Origin: DASXUG01 sp036504995
Lineage (GTDB): Bacteria > Pseudomonadota > Gammaproteobacteria > Burkholderiales > Methylophilaceae
DNA: 64,000 bases
Assembly: GCA_036504995.1 (NCBI GenBank)
Contig: DASXUG010000008.1
Span: forward strand, 310,001-374,000
Direction: 5' to 3'
Shown here: positions 52,454-62,388 of the stretch, one piece after another
How the letters are laid out: every line of letters begins with the position of its first letter
Numbering within the stretch: the stretch's first letter is position 1
Translations under genes and position numbers: made by a program
Notes under the pieces: model-generated
The model's database searches: none
The model's input: the letters and a program-made list of their open reading frames with translations, nothing else
Told to the model about the DNA's origin: nothing

Positions 52454-52679
52454 TATTGTCTCCTTGTAAGGGTTATCGCTCACATGTACCCAAAAACATC
52501 CTAAATGTTAGGACACCCTAGACGGGGCACATGCGTAAGTTAGCAAATTTAAAATATTTACCTTGTAGCAAGTAAAACTAGTCTCAGCTACAGGGTGCAA
52601 TATGCTAACATAAACGCTTATTCAAATTCAAGGAAAACCTAAGCACCAAGCGCACGAACTTGGGCTTGATGATGGAAAT
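52454..52679. other. Divergent regulatory region between rpsB and map
   Basis: This region holds the promoters of rpsB (leftward) and map (rightward). A small perfect stem TCCTAA-ATG-TTAGGA (52499-52513) lies in the predicted rpsB 5' leader, where S2 autoregulation acts in other bacteria; I cannot match it to a known S2-binding structure. I found no -35/-10 pair clear enough to call. Confidence 0.4.
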
Positions 52680-53480
52680 ATGGCAGTAACGATTAAAACT
52701 GAACAAGAAATTGAAAAAATGCGTATTGCAGGCAAGCTAGGCTCAGAGGTTCTGGACTACATCGCGCCTTACGTTAAAGCAGGTGTTACAACGGGCGAGC
52801 TTGATAAGCTGTGTCACGATTATATTGTGAATGTGCAAAAGGCCATTCCAGCACCCCTTAACTATGCCCCGCCAGGCCACATACCTTACCCAAAGTCGAT
52901 ATGCACCTCGGTTAACCACCAAATTTGCCATGGCGTACCAGGCGACAAGGTACTAAAAAATGGCGATATCGTCAATTTAGACATCACCGTGATTAAAGAT
53001 GGCTACCATGGCGACACCAGCCGTATGTTTTGTGTGGGAGAAGCCTCTATTCAGGCAAAGCGTCTGTGCGAAATCACCTATGAATGCATGTGGCTAGGTA
53101 TCGCCAAAGTTAGGCCTGGTGCTACATTAGGGGATATTGGCTACGCTATCCAAACCTATGCTGAAAAAAATGGGTTTAGCGTGGTACGTGAGTTCTGTGG
53201 TCATGGCATTGGCAAGAAATTCCACGAAGATCCCCAAGTGTTGCATTACGGCAAACCTGGCGCTGGCATGAAACTGCAAGCTGGCATGATATTTACCATT
53301 GAGCCGATGATTAACGCTGGCAAACGTGATATCAAGCAACTAGGGGATGGCTGGACAATCGTGACCAAAGATCACAGCTTGTCAGCGCAATGGGAGCACA
53401 CTGTTTTGGTGACAGAAACTGGATATGAGGTATTGACCGTCTCGGCAGACAGTCCCGCTGTGCCAGCATTCTTGGCATAG
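52680..53480 (+). CDS. map: Methionine aminopeptidase, type I
   Basis: A 266-residue metalloprotease that removes the initiator methionine. The substrate-side His is in SVNHQICHGVPG. The metal ligands are in VNLDITVIKDGYHGDTSRMF (two Asp), FCGHGIGKKFHEDP (His), FTIEPMIN (Glu) and SAQWEHTVLVT (Glu). The length is typical of type Ia. It is divergent from rpsB and 12 bases before glnD. Confidence 0.97.
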   Translation: MAVTIKTEQEIEKMRIAGKLGSEVLDYIAPYVKAGVTTGELDKLCHDYIVNVQKAIPAPLNYAPPGHIPYPKSICTSVNHQICHGVPGDKVLKNGDIVNLDITVIKDGYHGDTSRMFCVGEASIQAKRLCEITYECMWLGIAKVRPGATLGDIGYAIQTYAEKNGFSVVREFCGHGIGKKFHEDPQVLHYGKPGAGMKLQAGMIFTIEPMINAGKRDIKQLGDGWTIVTKDHSLSAQWEHTVLVTETGYEVLTVSADSPAVPAFLA

Positions 53481-53492
53481 AATACCCCTGAT

Positions 53493-56069
53493 ATGAGTCT
53501 TACCATATTTCAAGAGCTACCTGCGTCCCTTACCAAGACTTGGCGAGAGCAACTTAAACAGGCTCAGGCCAAGTTGCGTGCAACGTTTAATGAATCAAAC
53601 AACACCTCTCGGCTACTGACACAACACGCGCGCCTAATTGATCATCTGCTGCAAGAGATTTGGCAGCAATCAGGCCTAACTCCGCTAGCTTGTCTGATTG
53701 CTGCTGGTGGTTATGGGCGCACTGAGCTTTTCCCTCACTCTGATGTTGATTTACTGATTTTAATTCCAGATGACGCAACAGAAGCACTGAACAAACGCGT
53801 TGAGTCTGTGATCGGTATATTTTGGGACATAGGCTTAGCCGTGGGGCATAGTGTTCGTACACTTGATGAGTGCGTTGAAGAGTCTAAAAAAGATGTCACC
53901 ATCCAAACCAACTTGCTTGAAACACGTCATCTAATTGGCAACAAGCCATTATTTAATGCATTCAAATCAGCCATGTCTAAGGCCATGGATAAACAAGCAT
54001 TTTTTGAAGCCAAGCTGCATGAACAAGAACAGCGACATAAACGTTTTAATGACACTGCTTACAATCTAGAGCCTAACGTCAAAGAAAGCCCGGGTGGTTT
54101 ACGTGATTTACAAAACATTTTGTGGATTAGCCAAAGCATAGGCTTGGGTAGCTCTTGGGCATCGTTAGTAAAACACGAGCTGATTAGTAACACAGAAATG
54201 CGGCAAATTCTTCGCCATCAACGCAATCTACAGATGCTTAGAGTTCGCCTACATTATTTAGCGAATCGTCGTGAAGATAGATTGATTTTTGATTTTCAAA
54301 ACGAATTGGCTGCAGAGCTTGGCTTTAGCAATACCAACCGCCGGCGCGCCAGCGAGCAGTTAATGTATAGCTTTTACCGTAGCGCTAAGTTTGTTAGCTT
54401 AATGAATGAAATCCTGCTTAATCTGTTAAAAGAGCATGTTTATCCAGCAGAGCATCCAGCAGTCGCTATTAACAATCACTTTGAAGCCAAGAATGGCTTG
54501 CTACAAGCCAAATCTACGACGCTGCTGCAAAGGGAGCCTTCTACAATTTTAGAGTGCTTTTTAGTGTTGGCACAGCATCCAGAGCTAGGTGGAATGAGCC
54601 CCAGCCTGTTGCGCGCCCTATATCGAGTAAAAAAACTGGTAAATCGTGAGTTTCGAAATAACCCCATTAACAAACATCTGTTTATGGAAATTTTGAAGCA
54701 CCCCTCTGGTATCACCAAACTCAATCGTTATGAAATTTTAGGTAGTTATATCCCAGCTTTTGGTCACATTGTAGGTCAAATGCAGCATGATTTATTTCAT
54801 GTTTACACGGTGGATGAGCACATATTGAATGTTCTGCGCAACTTACGTCGCTTTGGTCTTCCGCAGCATGCGCACGAGTTTCCCTTATGTACTGAATTGT
54901 TTTCAGCTTTTGATAAGCCCTATATTCTCTTTTTAAGTGCTCTATTTCACGACATCGCTAAAGGCCGGGGTGGCGATCACTCGACATTAGGTTGTGAAGA
55001 TGCCAAGCGCTTTTGTAAATCACACGGTTTAAATAAAGAGGAAACAGAGCTAGTCGCATGGCTGGTGCAAAGTCATCTTACGATGTCTAGCGTCGCGCAA
55101 AAAACGGATTTGTCTGACCCAAAAGTCATTGAAGATTTTGCTCGACTGATGGAAAGTGAGTATCGTTTGACCGCTCTATACTTACTCACTGTTGCGGACA
55201 TTCGAGGTACCAGCCCTAAAGTATGGAATGCATGGAAAGGTAAGCTATTAGAAAACCTTTTCTTGAGCGCTCGACGCCTGTTACGCGGTGCGCACCACCA
55301 AGCAGATGCCGAGGTGATTGCACGACAAAATGAGGCCAAAAAGACATTATCACATTACGGCTTAACAGAAAAATCTTACCAACCCATCTGGAATAAGTTT
55401 GGTAAACAATATTTTGTAAGGCATGAGAGCTCAGAAATTGCATGGCAAACACGTTTGCTGCTAGCCCATATAGATACTAAAACACCCATCGTCAGGTCCA
55501 GATTAAGCCCGCGTGGTGATGGCATTCAAGTGATGATTTACACACCATCATGTAACAATATATTTGCCAAAATATGCAGCTTCTTTGAACGTATCAATTA
55601 CACCATTCTCGAGGCCAAGGTACACACCACACCAGATGGCTATGCCTTAGATAGTTTTTTAGTGTTAGATCAAAGTGATAAATCAGTACGCTACCGTGAT
55701 TTATTAAACTATATTGAGTTTGAACTTACGCAAAAATTGTCAAACAACGAAGCGCCAGACCAGCCATTAAAAGGTCGCCTAAGTCGTCAAGTAAAGCACA
55801 TGCCCATTCAAACCACGGTCAGCATCAAACCCGATAGCAACAGCAATAATCATTCACTTGAAATTGTCACGGGTGACCGCCCGGGCTTGCTTTCCATCGT
55901 GGCACACATATTTCTTAAGCATGATATTGATTTACAAACAGCCAAAATCAACACCTTAGGCAAGCGTGCTGAAGATAGTTTTTTAATTTCAAAAGCGAAA
56001 GGCGTGGCACTTAATGAGGCTGAAGTTATTGAGCTAAAGCAATCCATTATTGACAATCTCACTAAATAG
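53493..56069 (+). CDS. glnD: Bifunctional uridylyltransferase/uridylyl-removing enzyme GlnD
   Basis: An 858-residue nitrogen sensor that uridylylates PII at low glutamine and deuridylylates it at high glutamine. The nucleotidyltransferase motif is AAGGYGRTELFPHSDVDLL (about 68-86). The HD phosphohydrolase site is ALFHDIAKGRGGDHS near 490. Two ACT domains lie at the C-terminus (about 675-760 and 785-855; LEIVTGDRPGLLSIVA begins the second). It follows map by 12 bases, probably cotranscribed. No glnB or glnK is in the window. Confidence 0.96.
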   Translation: MSLTIFQELPASLTKTWREQLKQAQAKLRATFNESNNTSRLLTQHARLIDHLLQEIWQQSGLTPLACLIAAGGYGRTELFPHSDVDLLILIPDDATEALNKRVESVIGIFWDIGLAVGHSVRTLDECVEESKKDVTIQTNLLETRHLIGNKPLFNAFKSAMSKAMDKQAFFEAKLHEQEQRHKRFNDTAYNLEPNVKESPGGLRDLQNILWISQSIGLGSSWASLVKHELISNTEMRQILRHQRNLQMLRVRLHYLANRREDRLIFDFQNELAAELGFSNTNRRRASEQLMYSFYRSAKFVSLMNEILLNLLKEHVYPAEHPAVAINNHFEAKNGLLQAKSTTLLQREPSTILECFLVLAQHPELGGMSPSLLRALYRVKKLVNREFRNNPINKHLFMEILKHPSGITKLNRYEILGSYIPAFGHIVGQMQHDLFHVYTVDEHILNVLRNLRRFGLPQHAHEFPLCTELFSAFDKPYILFLSALFHDIAKGRGGDHSTLGCEDAKRFCKSHGLNKEETELVAWLVQSHLTMSSVAQKTDLSDPKVIEDFARLMESEYRLTALYLLTVADIRGTSPKVWNAWKGKLLENLFLSARRLLRGAHHQADAEVIARQNEAKKTLSHYGLTEKSYQPIWNKFGKQYFVRHESSEIAWQTRLLLAHIDTKTPIVRSRLSPRGDGIQVMIYTPSCNNIFAKICSFFERINYTILEAKVHTTPDGYALDSFLVLDQSDKSVRYRDLLNYIEFELTQKLSNNEAPDQPLKGRLSRQVKHMPIQTTVSIKPDSNSNNHSLEIVTGDRPGLLSIVAHIFLKHDIDLQTAKINTLGKRAEDSFLISKAKGVALNEAEVIELKQSIIDNLTK

Positions 56070-56095
56070 CAAGCTATCGTATAAAGACAGAAGGG

Positions 56096-56656
56096 CTATT
56101 TAAAGCGCTTTTGCAAAGCAGTAGCTTCGGCCACTGGTAGTGAAGCGATCACTGTTACGTGTTCGCCAAATGACTTGTCGATTACCTGACCATTTACTTT
56201 AGATAGTTCACGAATAAACTGATCTAATACCTTGTAATCTAATATTAATTTTATTTGACAGAATTCGACAAACGGTTCAATTTTTGCAGCCTCTATCGCC
56301 ATTTTTCCAGTGCCACCATAAGCTCTAGCCAAGCCACCAGTACCTAGATTGACGCCGCCGTAATAACGAATAACGCCAACACAGACATTAATTAAGTCCC
56401 GCCCCTCAATAAATTGTAAAATGGGTTTACCTGCCGTACCAGACGGCTCACCAGCATCGCTGAATCTCTGAATAATCCCTTGGTCAGTTTTGATACGGAA
56501 TGCGTACGCTAGATGATGCGCGCTTTGATGTGCGGAAGCCAAACGCCGCAAACACATTGCAACGGCACGTTCATCGGCGCAATGTTCTGCAGTCGCGATG
56601 AAACGTGATTTATTAATGGTTTGCTCAGCTTCACCAGATTTTCTAATACTTAACAA
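56096..56656 (-). CDS. yigZ: YigZ/IMPACT family protein, TTG start
   Basis: A protein of about 186 residues. The UPF0029 N-terminal domain shows INKSRFIATAEHC, AYAFRIKTDQGIIQRFSDAGEPSGTAGKPIL and the YYGGVNLGTGGLARAYG motif, followed by the small C-terminal DUF1949-like domain. The IMPACT family binds RNA or ribosome-linked factors; the bacterial role is unclear. No ATG precedes the conserved part. The TTG at 56656 has AGG seven bases upstream; an alternative TTG is at 56674. It is convergent with glnD. Confidence 0.88.
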   Translation of the reverse strand: MLSIRKSGEAEQTINKSRFIATAEHCADERAVAMCLRRLASAHQSAHHLAYAFRIKTDQGIIQRFSDAGEPSGTAGKPILQFIEGRDLINVCVGVIRYYGGVNLGTGGLARAYGGTGKMAIEAAKIEPFVEFCQIKLILDYKVLDQFIRELSKVNGQVIDKSFGEHVTVIASLPVAEATALQKRFK

Positions 56657-56715
56657 TTGAGACCTACTCAACAAAAAATAGAGGCCTTCACACTGGTTTG
56701 TGCAAAGGTCAAAAA

Positions 56716-58197
56716 TTACTTCTTATTACCTAGCAGTGATCCCAACACCCCGCGAATAATCTGCCGTCCCAACTCTGTGCCTATCGTACGCACGGCGCTT
56801 TTTGCGGCGACCTCTAAAATTGAATCTGAATGGCGTCCTGCAGTTTTAGTTGTGTCACTCCCACCAAAAATACCGCCCCAATTAAAACCTTTGTCACCTT
56901 CAGCTTCAGTAGCCGATACATCAGCACGCCCTTTAAGTACTTCGTAAGCTGATTCACGGTCTACTGCATTCTCATAGTGCCCGTAGATAACCGAGCCCTT
57001 AATAATGCCATCGCGCTCAGACTCACTGATCGCACCAATGCGACTACTCGGTGGGATAACAAATGAACGTTCTACAGGCGTTGGTGTACCTTTCTCATCT
57101 AAAAATGAGACTAAGGCCTCTCCCACACCCAACTCGGTAATAACGGTTGCGACGTCTAATGTAGGGTTAGCTCTGAAGGTTTGAGCTGCTGATTGCACGG
57201 CTTTCTGATCACGTGGCGTAAAAGCGCGGAGTGCATGCTGCACGCGATGACCCAATTGACCCAATACAATATCAGGGATATCCAGCGGGTTTTGGCTGAC
57301 AAAATACACGCCAACACCTTTTGAACGAATTAAGCGTACCACCTGTTCTACTTTATCCATCAAAGGCTTGGGAGCATCATTGAACAATAAATGCGCCTCA
57401 TCAAAAAAGAATACCAGCTTAGGTTTTTCTAAATCACCAACTTCTGGTAATTTTTCAAACAACTCAGATAACAGCCATAGCAGTAACGTGGCATAAACTT
57501 GAGGGGAGTTGAATAAAGTATCCGAAGCAAGTATGTTGACCATCCCGCGACCTTGGCTATCCGTTTGCATTAAGTCATCAAGATTTAATGCTGGTTCACC
57601 AAACAATTTATCTGCCCCTTGCGTTTCTAATTCCAACAATGCCCGCTGTACCGCACCAACACTAGCGGTTGAGATATTGCCATACTGTGTAACATACTCA
57701 TCTGCATGTTCTGCAGCATGCTGCATCATTGCACGTAAATCTTTAAGGTCTAGCAATAACCAACCTTTATCATCGGCGATTTTAAATACCGCGTTCAACA
57801 CCCCTGCTTGCACATCATTCAGATTCAACATGCGTGCTAGCAGTAAGGGGCCCATCTCAGCAATCGTAGTACGCACGGGGTGGCCTTTTATGCCAAACAT
57901 ATCCCAAAAGCTGACTGGACTGGCAGCAAAAGCAAAGCTTTCTAACTTTAAATCTTTAACTCGAGCGTCTACCTTTGGGTTGCCACCACCAGCTTGGCTC
58001 ATCCCCGCCAAATCCCCCTTAACATCTGCCATAAACACTGGCACACCCATATTAGAAAATTGTTGCGCCATACTTTGTAGCGTAACCGTTTTACCTGTTC
58101 CTGTTGCGCCAGCAATTAAGCCGTGTCGATTGGCCATTTTCGGCAAAATCACGCTGTCAGTTTGGTTGTTTTTCGCAATTAAAATTGGATTTGCCAT
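56716..58197 (-). CDS. DUF853/HerA-like ATPase (YjgR family)
   Basis: A 493-residue P-loop ATPase. The Walker A motif GATGTGKTVT is near residue 30, followed by VFMADVKGDLAGMSQAGGGN and the Walker B region KLVFFFDEAHLLFNDAP near 260. LIRSKGVGVYFVSQNPLDIPD contains the sensor segment. It is related to the FtsK/HerA superfamily, and the whole chain matches E. coli YjgR in layout. The cellular function is not established. A glycine-rich, low-complexity C-terminal tail precedes a hydrophobic end. Confidence 0.9.
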   Translation of the reverse strand: MANPILIAKNNQTDSVILPKMANRHGLIAGATGTGKTVTLQSMAQQFSNMGVPVFMADVKGDLAGMSQAGGGNPKVDARVKDLKLESFAFAASPVSFWDMFGIKGHPVRTTIAEMGPLLLARMLNLNDVQAGVLNAVFKIADDKGWLLLDLKDLRAMMQHAAEHADEYVTQYGNISTASVGAVQRALLELETQGADKLFGEPALNLDDLMQTDSQGRGMVNILASDTLFNSPQVYATLLLWLLSELFEKLPEVGDLEKPKLVFFFDEAHLLFNDAPKPLMDKVEQVVRLIRSKGVGVYFVSQNPLDIPDIVLGQLGHRVQHALRAFTPRDQKAVQSAAQTFRANPTLDVATVITELGVGEALVSFLDEKGTPTPVERSFVIPPSSRIGAISESERDGIIKGSVIYGHYENAVDRESAYEVLKGRADVSATEAEGDKGFNWGGIFGGSDTTKTAGRHSDSILEVAAKSAVRTIGTELGRQIIRGVLGSLLGNKK

Positions 58198-58247
58198 TGG
58201 TTTTCAATTCTTGTTTAGTTGGATTGTGACGTTACAAGCGAATCATA

Positions 58248-58766
58248 TCAAAACTCGCCCTTGCGCGCTTTTTCTATAATGCTAATTAATGCATCCTCAA
58301 GCGCTTGGGCGGCTTCTTGGGCCCTAGGTGTGGGGTTTTTAATGCTTTTCAAGTCATACGTTGGTCTATCGAGCGCAAGGTACAGCTTTCCCTTTTTTTG
58401 GTAGATAGCAATACTACAAGGTGCAAACACAACAAACTCAGGGTGATCTATCATAATTTCAGCACCCAGCCCAAGGTTGCAAAATGCACGCACCTCCAAA
58501 GGGCCTTCTGGCGTTAAGCCACGCTTTTTCATATGCTCTGCGATTGGGAAATTAGCAGGGTTCACGAAATTTTTACCCTCAGAAATCGACTTAAGGCTAT
58601 CGACCACCGCATCATAAGTAACGCCTGGTTCCACAGGGACTTCATATATAGCGGTTGTAGGATCAATTGCAGGCATAGGACTCGCGGCATTTACTACTGC
58701 ACCACTTCCTAAAAAAGCAACGACACAAAGCAGCGTTTTTGCAAATATTGATTGATATTTAAACAT
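58248..58766 (-). CDS. Secreted DUF302 family protein
   Basis: A 172-residue protein with a signal peptide (about 1-27, ...GSGAVVNA). The body has the DUF302 layout: YEVPVEPGVTYDAVVDSLKSISEGKNF, then RAFCNLGLGAEIMIDHPEFVVFAPCSIAIYQK, and LYLALDRPTYDLKSIKNP. Two cysteines (FCNLG, APCSI) may pair or bind metal. DUF302 proteins are small alpha/beta dimers of unknown function. It is 50 bases upstream of the YjgR-like gene, so cotranscription is possible. Confidence 0.85.
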   Translation of the reverse strand: MFKYQSIFAKTLLCVVAFLGSGAVVNAASPMPAIDPTTAIYEVPVEPGVTYDAVVDSLKSISEGKNFVNPANFPIAEHMKKRGLTPEGPLEVRAFCNLGLGAEIMIDHPEFVVFAPCSIAIYQKKGKLYLALDRPTYDLKSIKNPTPRAQEAAQALEDALISIIEKARKGEF

Positions 58767-58852
58767 TTAAAAACTCCCTCTTAATGGCCCCAATCAAACT
58801 TAGTCTAAATATCAAAGCAATCATACTTACAAGATATCGAAAAACTCAGCGA

Positions 58853-59776
58853 TTAGCTTTGTTTCAACTCCAAATTCACAGCCTTTTGATCAAAATGCGG
58901 TGCTAATAATTGAATAAATGCATACATATAACCACGAAGATAGCTATCGCGCCGTATCCCAACGTAAGTTGTGCTTGGCGGAAATAAGTGACTCACATCA
59001 CGCATGGCTAAATTTGAATCTCGCTCGGGATCATAAGCCATTTTCGCCAGCAAACCGACCCCCAAACCTAAACTCACATATGTTTTAATGACGTCAGCAT
59101 CTATGGCAGTCAGTACGACATTAGGTTGCAATCCAACCTCGTTAAAAACTCGGTTCACTAATGAGCTACCTGTAAAGGCAAAATCATAGGTAATAAGCGG
59201 ATGACGTGTAATTTTTTCCAAGGTCAACGGATCAGCCTTAACTAACTCATGGTCATGGGGCATCACTAAGCAGCGATTCCACTGATAAGCTGGCAAGCAC
59301 AATATCTTCTCATAGTTACTAATAGCCTCAGTAGCAATACCAATATCCGCCTCGCCACTCGCCACTTGTTCTGCCACTTGTGTCGGATTACCCTGATGTA
59401 TCGCTAACTTTACCTTTGGGTATTTGTCCATAAATGCTTTTACCGCTGCAGGCAAGCGATAGCGTGCTTGCGTGTGCGTAGTGGCAATAGTTATAGTGCC
59501 AGTCGCCTCTTGCGTGAACTCATCGCCAACGCGCTTAATGTTCTCCATCTGACGCATAACGCGTTCGGCAAGCTCCAAAACCACTTTGCCAGGTTCGGTA
59601 ATTCCAACTAAACGCTTACCGTTACGTTGAAATACTTGCAGCTTGAGCTCCTCTTCGAGCAGTTGAATCTGTTTACTCACCCCTGGTTGTGAGGTATGTA
59701 AGGCTTCAGCCGCCAGAGACACATTTAAACCCTGTTTTGCAACTTCATGCAAATAACGTAACTGATTAAATTTCAT
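58853..59776 (-). CDS. cysB: LysR-type regulator CysB
   Basis: A 307-residue LysR family activator of sulfate assimilation. The helix-turn-helix domain is MKFNQLRYLHEVAKQGLNVSLAAEALHTSQPGVSKQIQLLE, where 'LNVSxAAEALxTSQPGVSKQI' is the CysB/Cbl subgroup. The ligand domain contains TTHTQARYRLP, the known sulfate/acetylserine-binding motif. I start it at ATG 59776, with AAGGG eight bases upstream. It is divergent from the TauE/SafE gene and adjacent to cysI-cysH-cysD, which it likely controls. Confidence 0.94.
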   Translation of the reverse strand: MKFNQLRYLHEVAKQGLNVSLAAEALHTSQPGVSKQIQLLEEELKLQVFQRNGKRLVGITEPGKVVLELAERVMRQMENIKRVGDEFTQEATGTITIATTHTQARYRLPAAVKAFMDKYPKVKLAIHQGNPTQVAEQVASGEADIGIATEAISNYEKILCLPAYQWNRCLVMPHDHELVKADPLTLEKITRHPLITYDFAFTGSSLVNRVFNEVGLQPNVVLTAIDADVIKTYVSLGLGVGLLAKMAYDPERDSNLAMRDVSHLFPPSTTYVGIRRDSYLRGYMYAFIQLLAPHFDQKAVNLELKQS

Positions 59777-59904
59777 ACGCATACCCTTCTGCAAAATGCA
59801 GCTTCTCTATATAACTAAATGATCAAGTAATAGAATAACATATTATAAAAACTTAGATAGATTACTGGTAACATTCGCACCTTTATATCAATCGGATACT
59901 CCAC
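59777..59904. promoter_or_regulatory. Divergent cysB / TauE-SafE intergenic region
   Basis: 128 AT-rich bases between the two divergent starts. This is the natural place for CysB binding and for the promoter of the sulfur genes. I could not identify a defined CysB site or a clear -35/-10 pair, so only the position is supported. Confidence 0.4.
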
Positions 59905-60675
59905 GTGGAATTCGGATACATCATTGCAGGTTTTGTGGTTGGCTTTTTAGTTGGATTAACAGGTGTGGGTGGCGGTTCACTGATGACCCCAATTTTGTTG
60001 TTATTTTTCCATATCAAACCTGCTGTAGCAGTAGGTACAGATTTACTTTTTGCTTCCTTCACTAAATCCGTAGGTATTTTTGCGCATGGCAAACTAGGTA
60101 ATATTGATTGGAAAATGGTCACTTTATTGGCAATTGGCAGTGTTCCAGCCTCAATCGCCACCATCTTGGTGTTACGAACTATGGACGTAGAGTCAAGTGG
60201 TGCGATAGCCGCCATTAAGTTTTGGCTGGGTATCGCTTTGATTATCACCTCTATCGCTGTTCTGTTACGCAGCAAACTTATGGCTTTAGTTGCCAATGAT
60301 CGATGGATTCCTGTGCAATATGTACCAACATTAACAGTGCTTTTAGGTGTAATTTTAGGGTGTCTAGTGACGCTCACCTCAGTTGGCGCTGGCGCATTGG
60401 GAGTGACTGCACTAATTATGCTTTACCCGAAAGAAAAAATTACCACCATAGTGGGGAGCGATATTGCTCATGCGGTGCCCCTCACCTTAGTAGCCGGTCT
60501 TGGGCATGCCACTTTAGGCACAATTAACTATAGCCTGCTTGGCACTTTGCTTATAGGTTCTATCCCTGGCATTTATTTAGGCAGTCACTTGAGTTCAAAA
60601 ATTGCCGAACATTGGGTAAGAATCGCACTTGCTTGCATATTGATTTATGTGGGCTTAAAACTGGTTTTGCATTAA
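59905..60675 (+). CDS. TauE/SafE family membrane permease
   Basis: A 256-residue membrane protein with about eight hydrophobic segments. The two halves have the family's repeated glycine motifs: FLVGLTGVGGGSLMTPIL near 16-33 and LVTLTSVGAGALGVTALI near 155. Members export sulfite, sulfoacetate or related anions, or import sulfate. Position between cysB and cysI supports transport of a sulfur oxyanion here. The start is a GTG at 59905; no stronger start is visible. Confidence 0.9.
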   Translation: MEFGYIIAGFVVGFLVGLTGVGGGSLMTPILLLFFHIKPAVAVGTDLLFASFTKSVGIFAHGKLGNIDWKMVTLLAIGSVPASIATILVLRTMDVESSGAIAAIKFWLGIALIITSIAVLLRSKLMALVANDRWIPVQYVPTLTVLLGVILGCLVTLTSVGAGALGVTALIMLYPKEKITTIVGSDIAHAVPLTLVAGLGHATLGTINYSLLGTLLIGSIPGIYLGSHLSSKIAEHWVRIALACILIYVGLKLVLH

Positions 60676-60708
60676 AATAATGCCTCTTTAGAAAAAGCTA
60701 CACCGACT

Positions 60709-62388
60709 ATGTATAAATATGATGCCATTGATCAACAACTAGTTGATGAACGTGTCGCACAGTACCGCGACCAAACACGCCGCTATTTAGCAGGCGAACT
60801 CAGCGATGAAGAGTTTCGTCCACTACGCCTACAAAATGGCTTGTATATCCAGCGCCATGCGCCAATGCTACGCATTGCCGTGCCTTACGGCATGTTATCC
60901 AGTCGCCAACTGCGCAAATTAGGTGACATCGCTAAAAAATATGACAAAGACTATGGTCATTTTAGTACGCGCCAAAATTTACAACTTAATTGGCCTAAGC
61001 TAGAGGATGTGCCTGAGATACTGGCTGAATTAGCTACCGTCGAAATGCACGCTATTCAAACCTCAGGCAACTGCATCCGCAACATTACCACGGACCAATT
61101 TGCTGGCGTAGCACCAGATGAAGTGGTTGATCCACGCGCGATGGCTGAGGTTATGCGCCAATGGAGCACCTTCCACCCTGAATTCGCCCTGTTACCTCGC
61201 AAATTTAAAATTGCGGTATCTGGCACTAAAGAGGACCGTGCTGTGGTGCAAATGCACGACATTGGCATGGAGTTTTACCAAGATAACGCCAACAAACTCG
61301 CTATCAAAGTATGGGTTGGTGGTGGCTTAGGCCGCACACCCATCTTAGGGACTGTTATTGAAGAACATTTAGAGTGGCAACATGCACTCACATACTGTGA
61401 AGCCATTATCCGTGTGTATAACATTCATGGTCGTCGAGACAACTCATACAAAGCACGTATTAAGATTTTAGTAAAAGCCTTGGGTATTGAGGCTTTTAAA
61501 AAGCAAGTAGAAGCTGAATGGGCACACTTGAAAGATGGGCCTAACACCATCACTGAAGCTGAGCTTAGTCGCGTATCAAAACACTTTGAACCAATGCCCT
61601 ACGCAACGTTACCCGCGCATGATGCCAGTTTTGATACAGCAGTTGCCAGTAATCCAGCTTTTGCTGCATGGGCTAAGCGCTGCGTGCACGCGCATAAAGT
61701 TTCTGGTTATCGCGCAGTTACCTTATCACTTAAGCCACATGGCAAAGCTCCAGGCGACATCACCAGCGCACAAATGCATGTGGTTGCAGACTTAGCCGAC
61801 GCTTACAGCTTTGGTGAGTTGCGAGCATCGCACGAGCAAAACTTAATCTTGGCTGATGTGAAACTCAGTGATTTATATGCAGTGTGGGAAAAAGCTCGTG
61901 CCGCAGGTTTAGCTACGCCTAACATCGGCTTGCTAACTGATATTATCTGCTGCCCTGGCGGTGATTTCTGCAGCTTAGCGAACGCGAAAAGCATCCCAAT
62001 TGCAGAAGCTATTCAATTGCAGTTTGACAACCTCGATTACTTGCATGATATTGGCGAGTTAGAGCTTAACATTTCGGGTTGCATGAACGCATGTGGTCAT
62101 CACCATATCGGTCACATCGGTATTTTAGGGGTAGATAAAGACAGTGAAGAGTGGTATCAAGTCTCTATAGGTGGCAAGCAAGGCAATGATGCAAGCTTAG
62201 GTTCAGTCATTGGGCCATCATTTGCCGCTGAAGAAATGCCCAATGTAATTCAAAAGCTTATTGATGTATATATCAGTGAGCGCACAGATGAAGAACGCTT
62301 TATAGACACTGCACGCAGATTAGGCTTGGAGCCATTTAAGGCAAATGTCTACGGTGAAAAAGCACCAGCAGAAAAGAGCATCATATGA
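60709..62388 (+). CDS. cysI: Sulfite reductase hemoprotein (nitrite/sulfite reductase family)
   Basis: A 559-residue siroheme and 4Fe-4S enzyme. The iron-sulfur cysteines are in CPGGDFC (C-X5-C) and GCMNACGHHH (C-X3-C) of the C-terminal half. FSTRQNLQLNW and GNCIRNITTDQFAG in the N-terminal half bind siroheme and substrate. In this context it reduces sulfite to sulfide. No CysJ flavoprotein is nearby, so electrons may come from ferredoxin or another donor. It overlaps the DUF934 gene by four bases. Confidence 0.94.
   Translation: MYKYDAIDQQLVDERVAQYRDQTRRYLAGELSDEEFRPLRLQNGLYIQRHAPMLRIAVPYGMLSSRQLRKLGDIAKKYDKDYGHFSTRQNLQLNWPKLEDVPEILAELATVEMHAIQTSGNCIRNITTDQFAGVAPDEVVDPRAMAEVMRQWSTFHPEFALLPRKFKIAVSGTKEDRAVVQMHDIGMEFYQDNANKLAIKVWVGGGLGRTPILGTVIEEHLEWQHALTYCEAIIRVYNIHGRRDNSYKARIKILVKALGIEAFKKQVEAEWAHLKDGPNTITEAELSRVSKHFEPMPYATLPAHDASFDTAVASNPAFAAWAKRCVHAHKVSGYRAVTLSLKPHGKAPGDITSAQMHVVADLADAYSFGELRASHEQNLILADVKLSDLYAVWEKARAAGLATPNIGLLTDIICCPGGDFCSLANAKSIPIAEAIQLQFDNLDYLHDIGELELNISGCMNACGHHHIGHIGILGVDKDSEEWYQVSIGGKQGNDASLGSVIGPSFAAEEMPNVIQKLIDVYISERTDEERFIDTARRLGLEPFKANVYGEKAPAEKSII

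Noticed and set aside
52499..52513. rpsB leader hairpin as a known S2-binding RNA motif
   Set aside because: The stem is only six pairs and I cannot match it to the described structure, so it is recorded only as a position within the regulatory region.
59777..59904. Defined CysB binding site
   Set aside because: The region is AT-rich and I could not find a pattern that stands out from background by eye.
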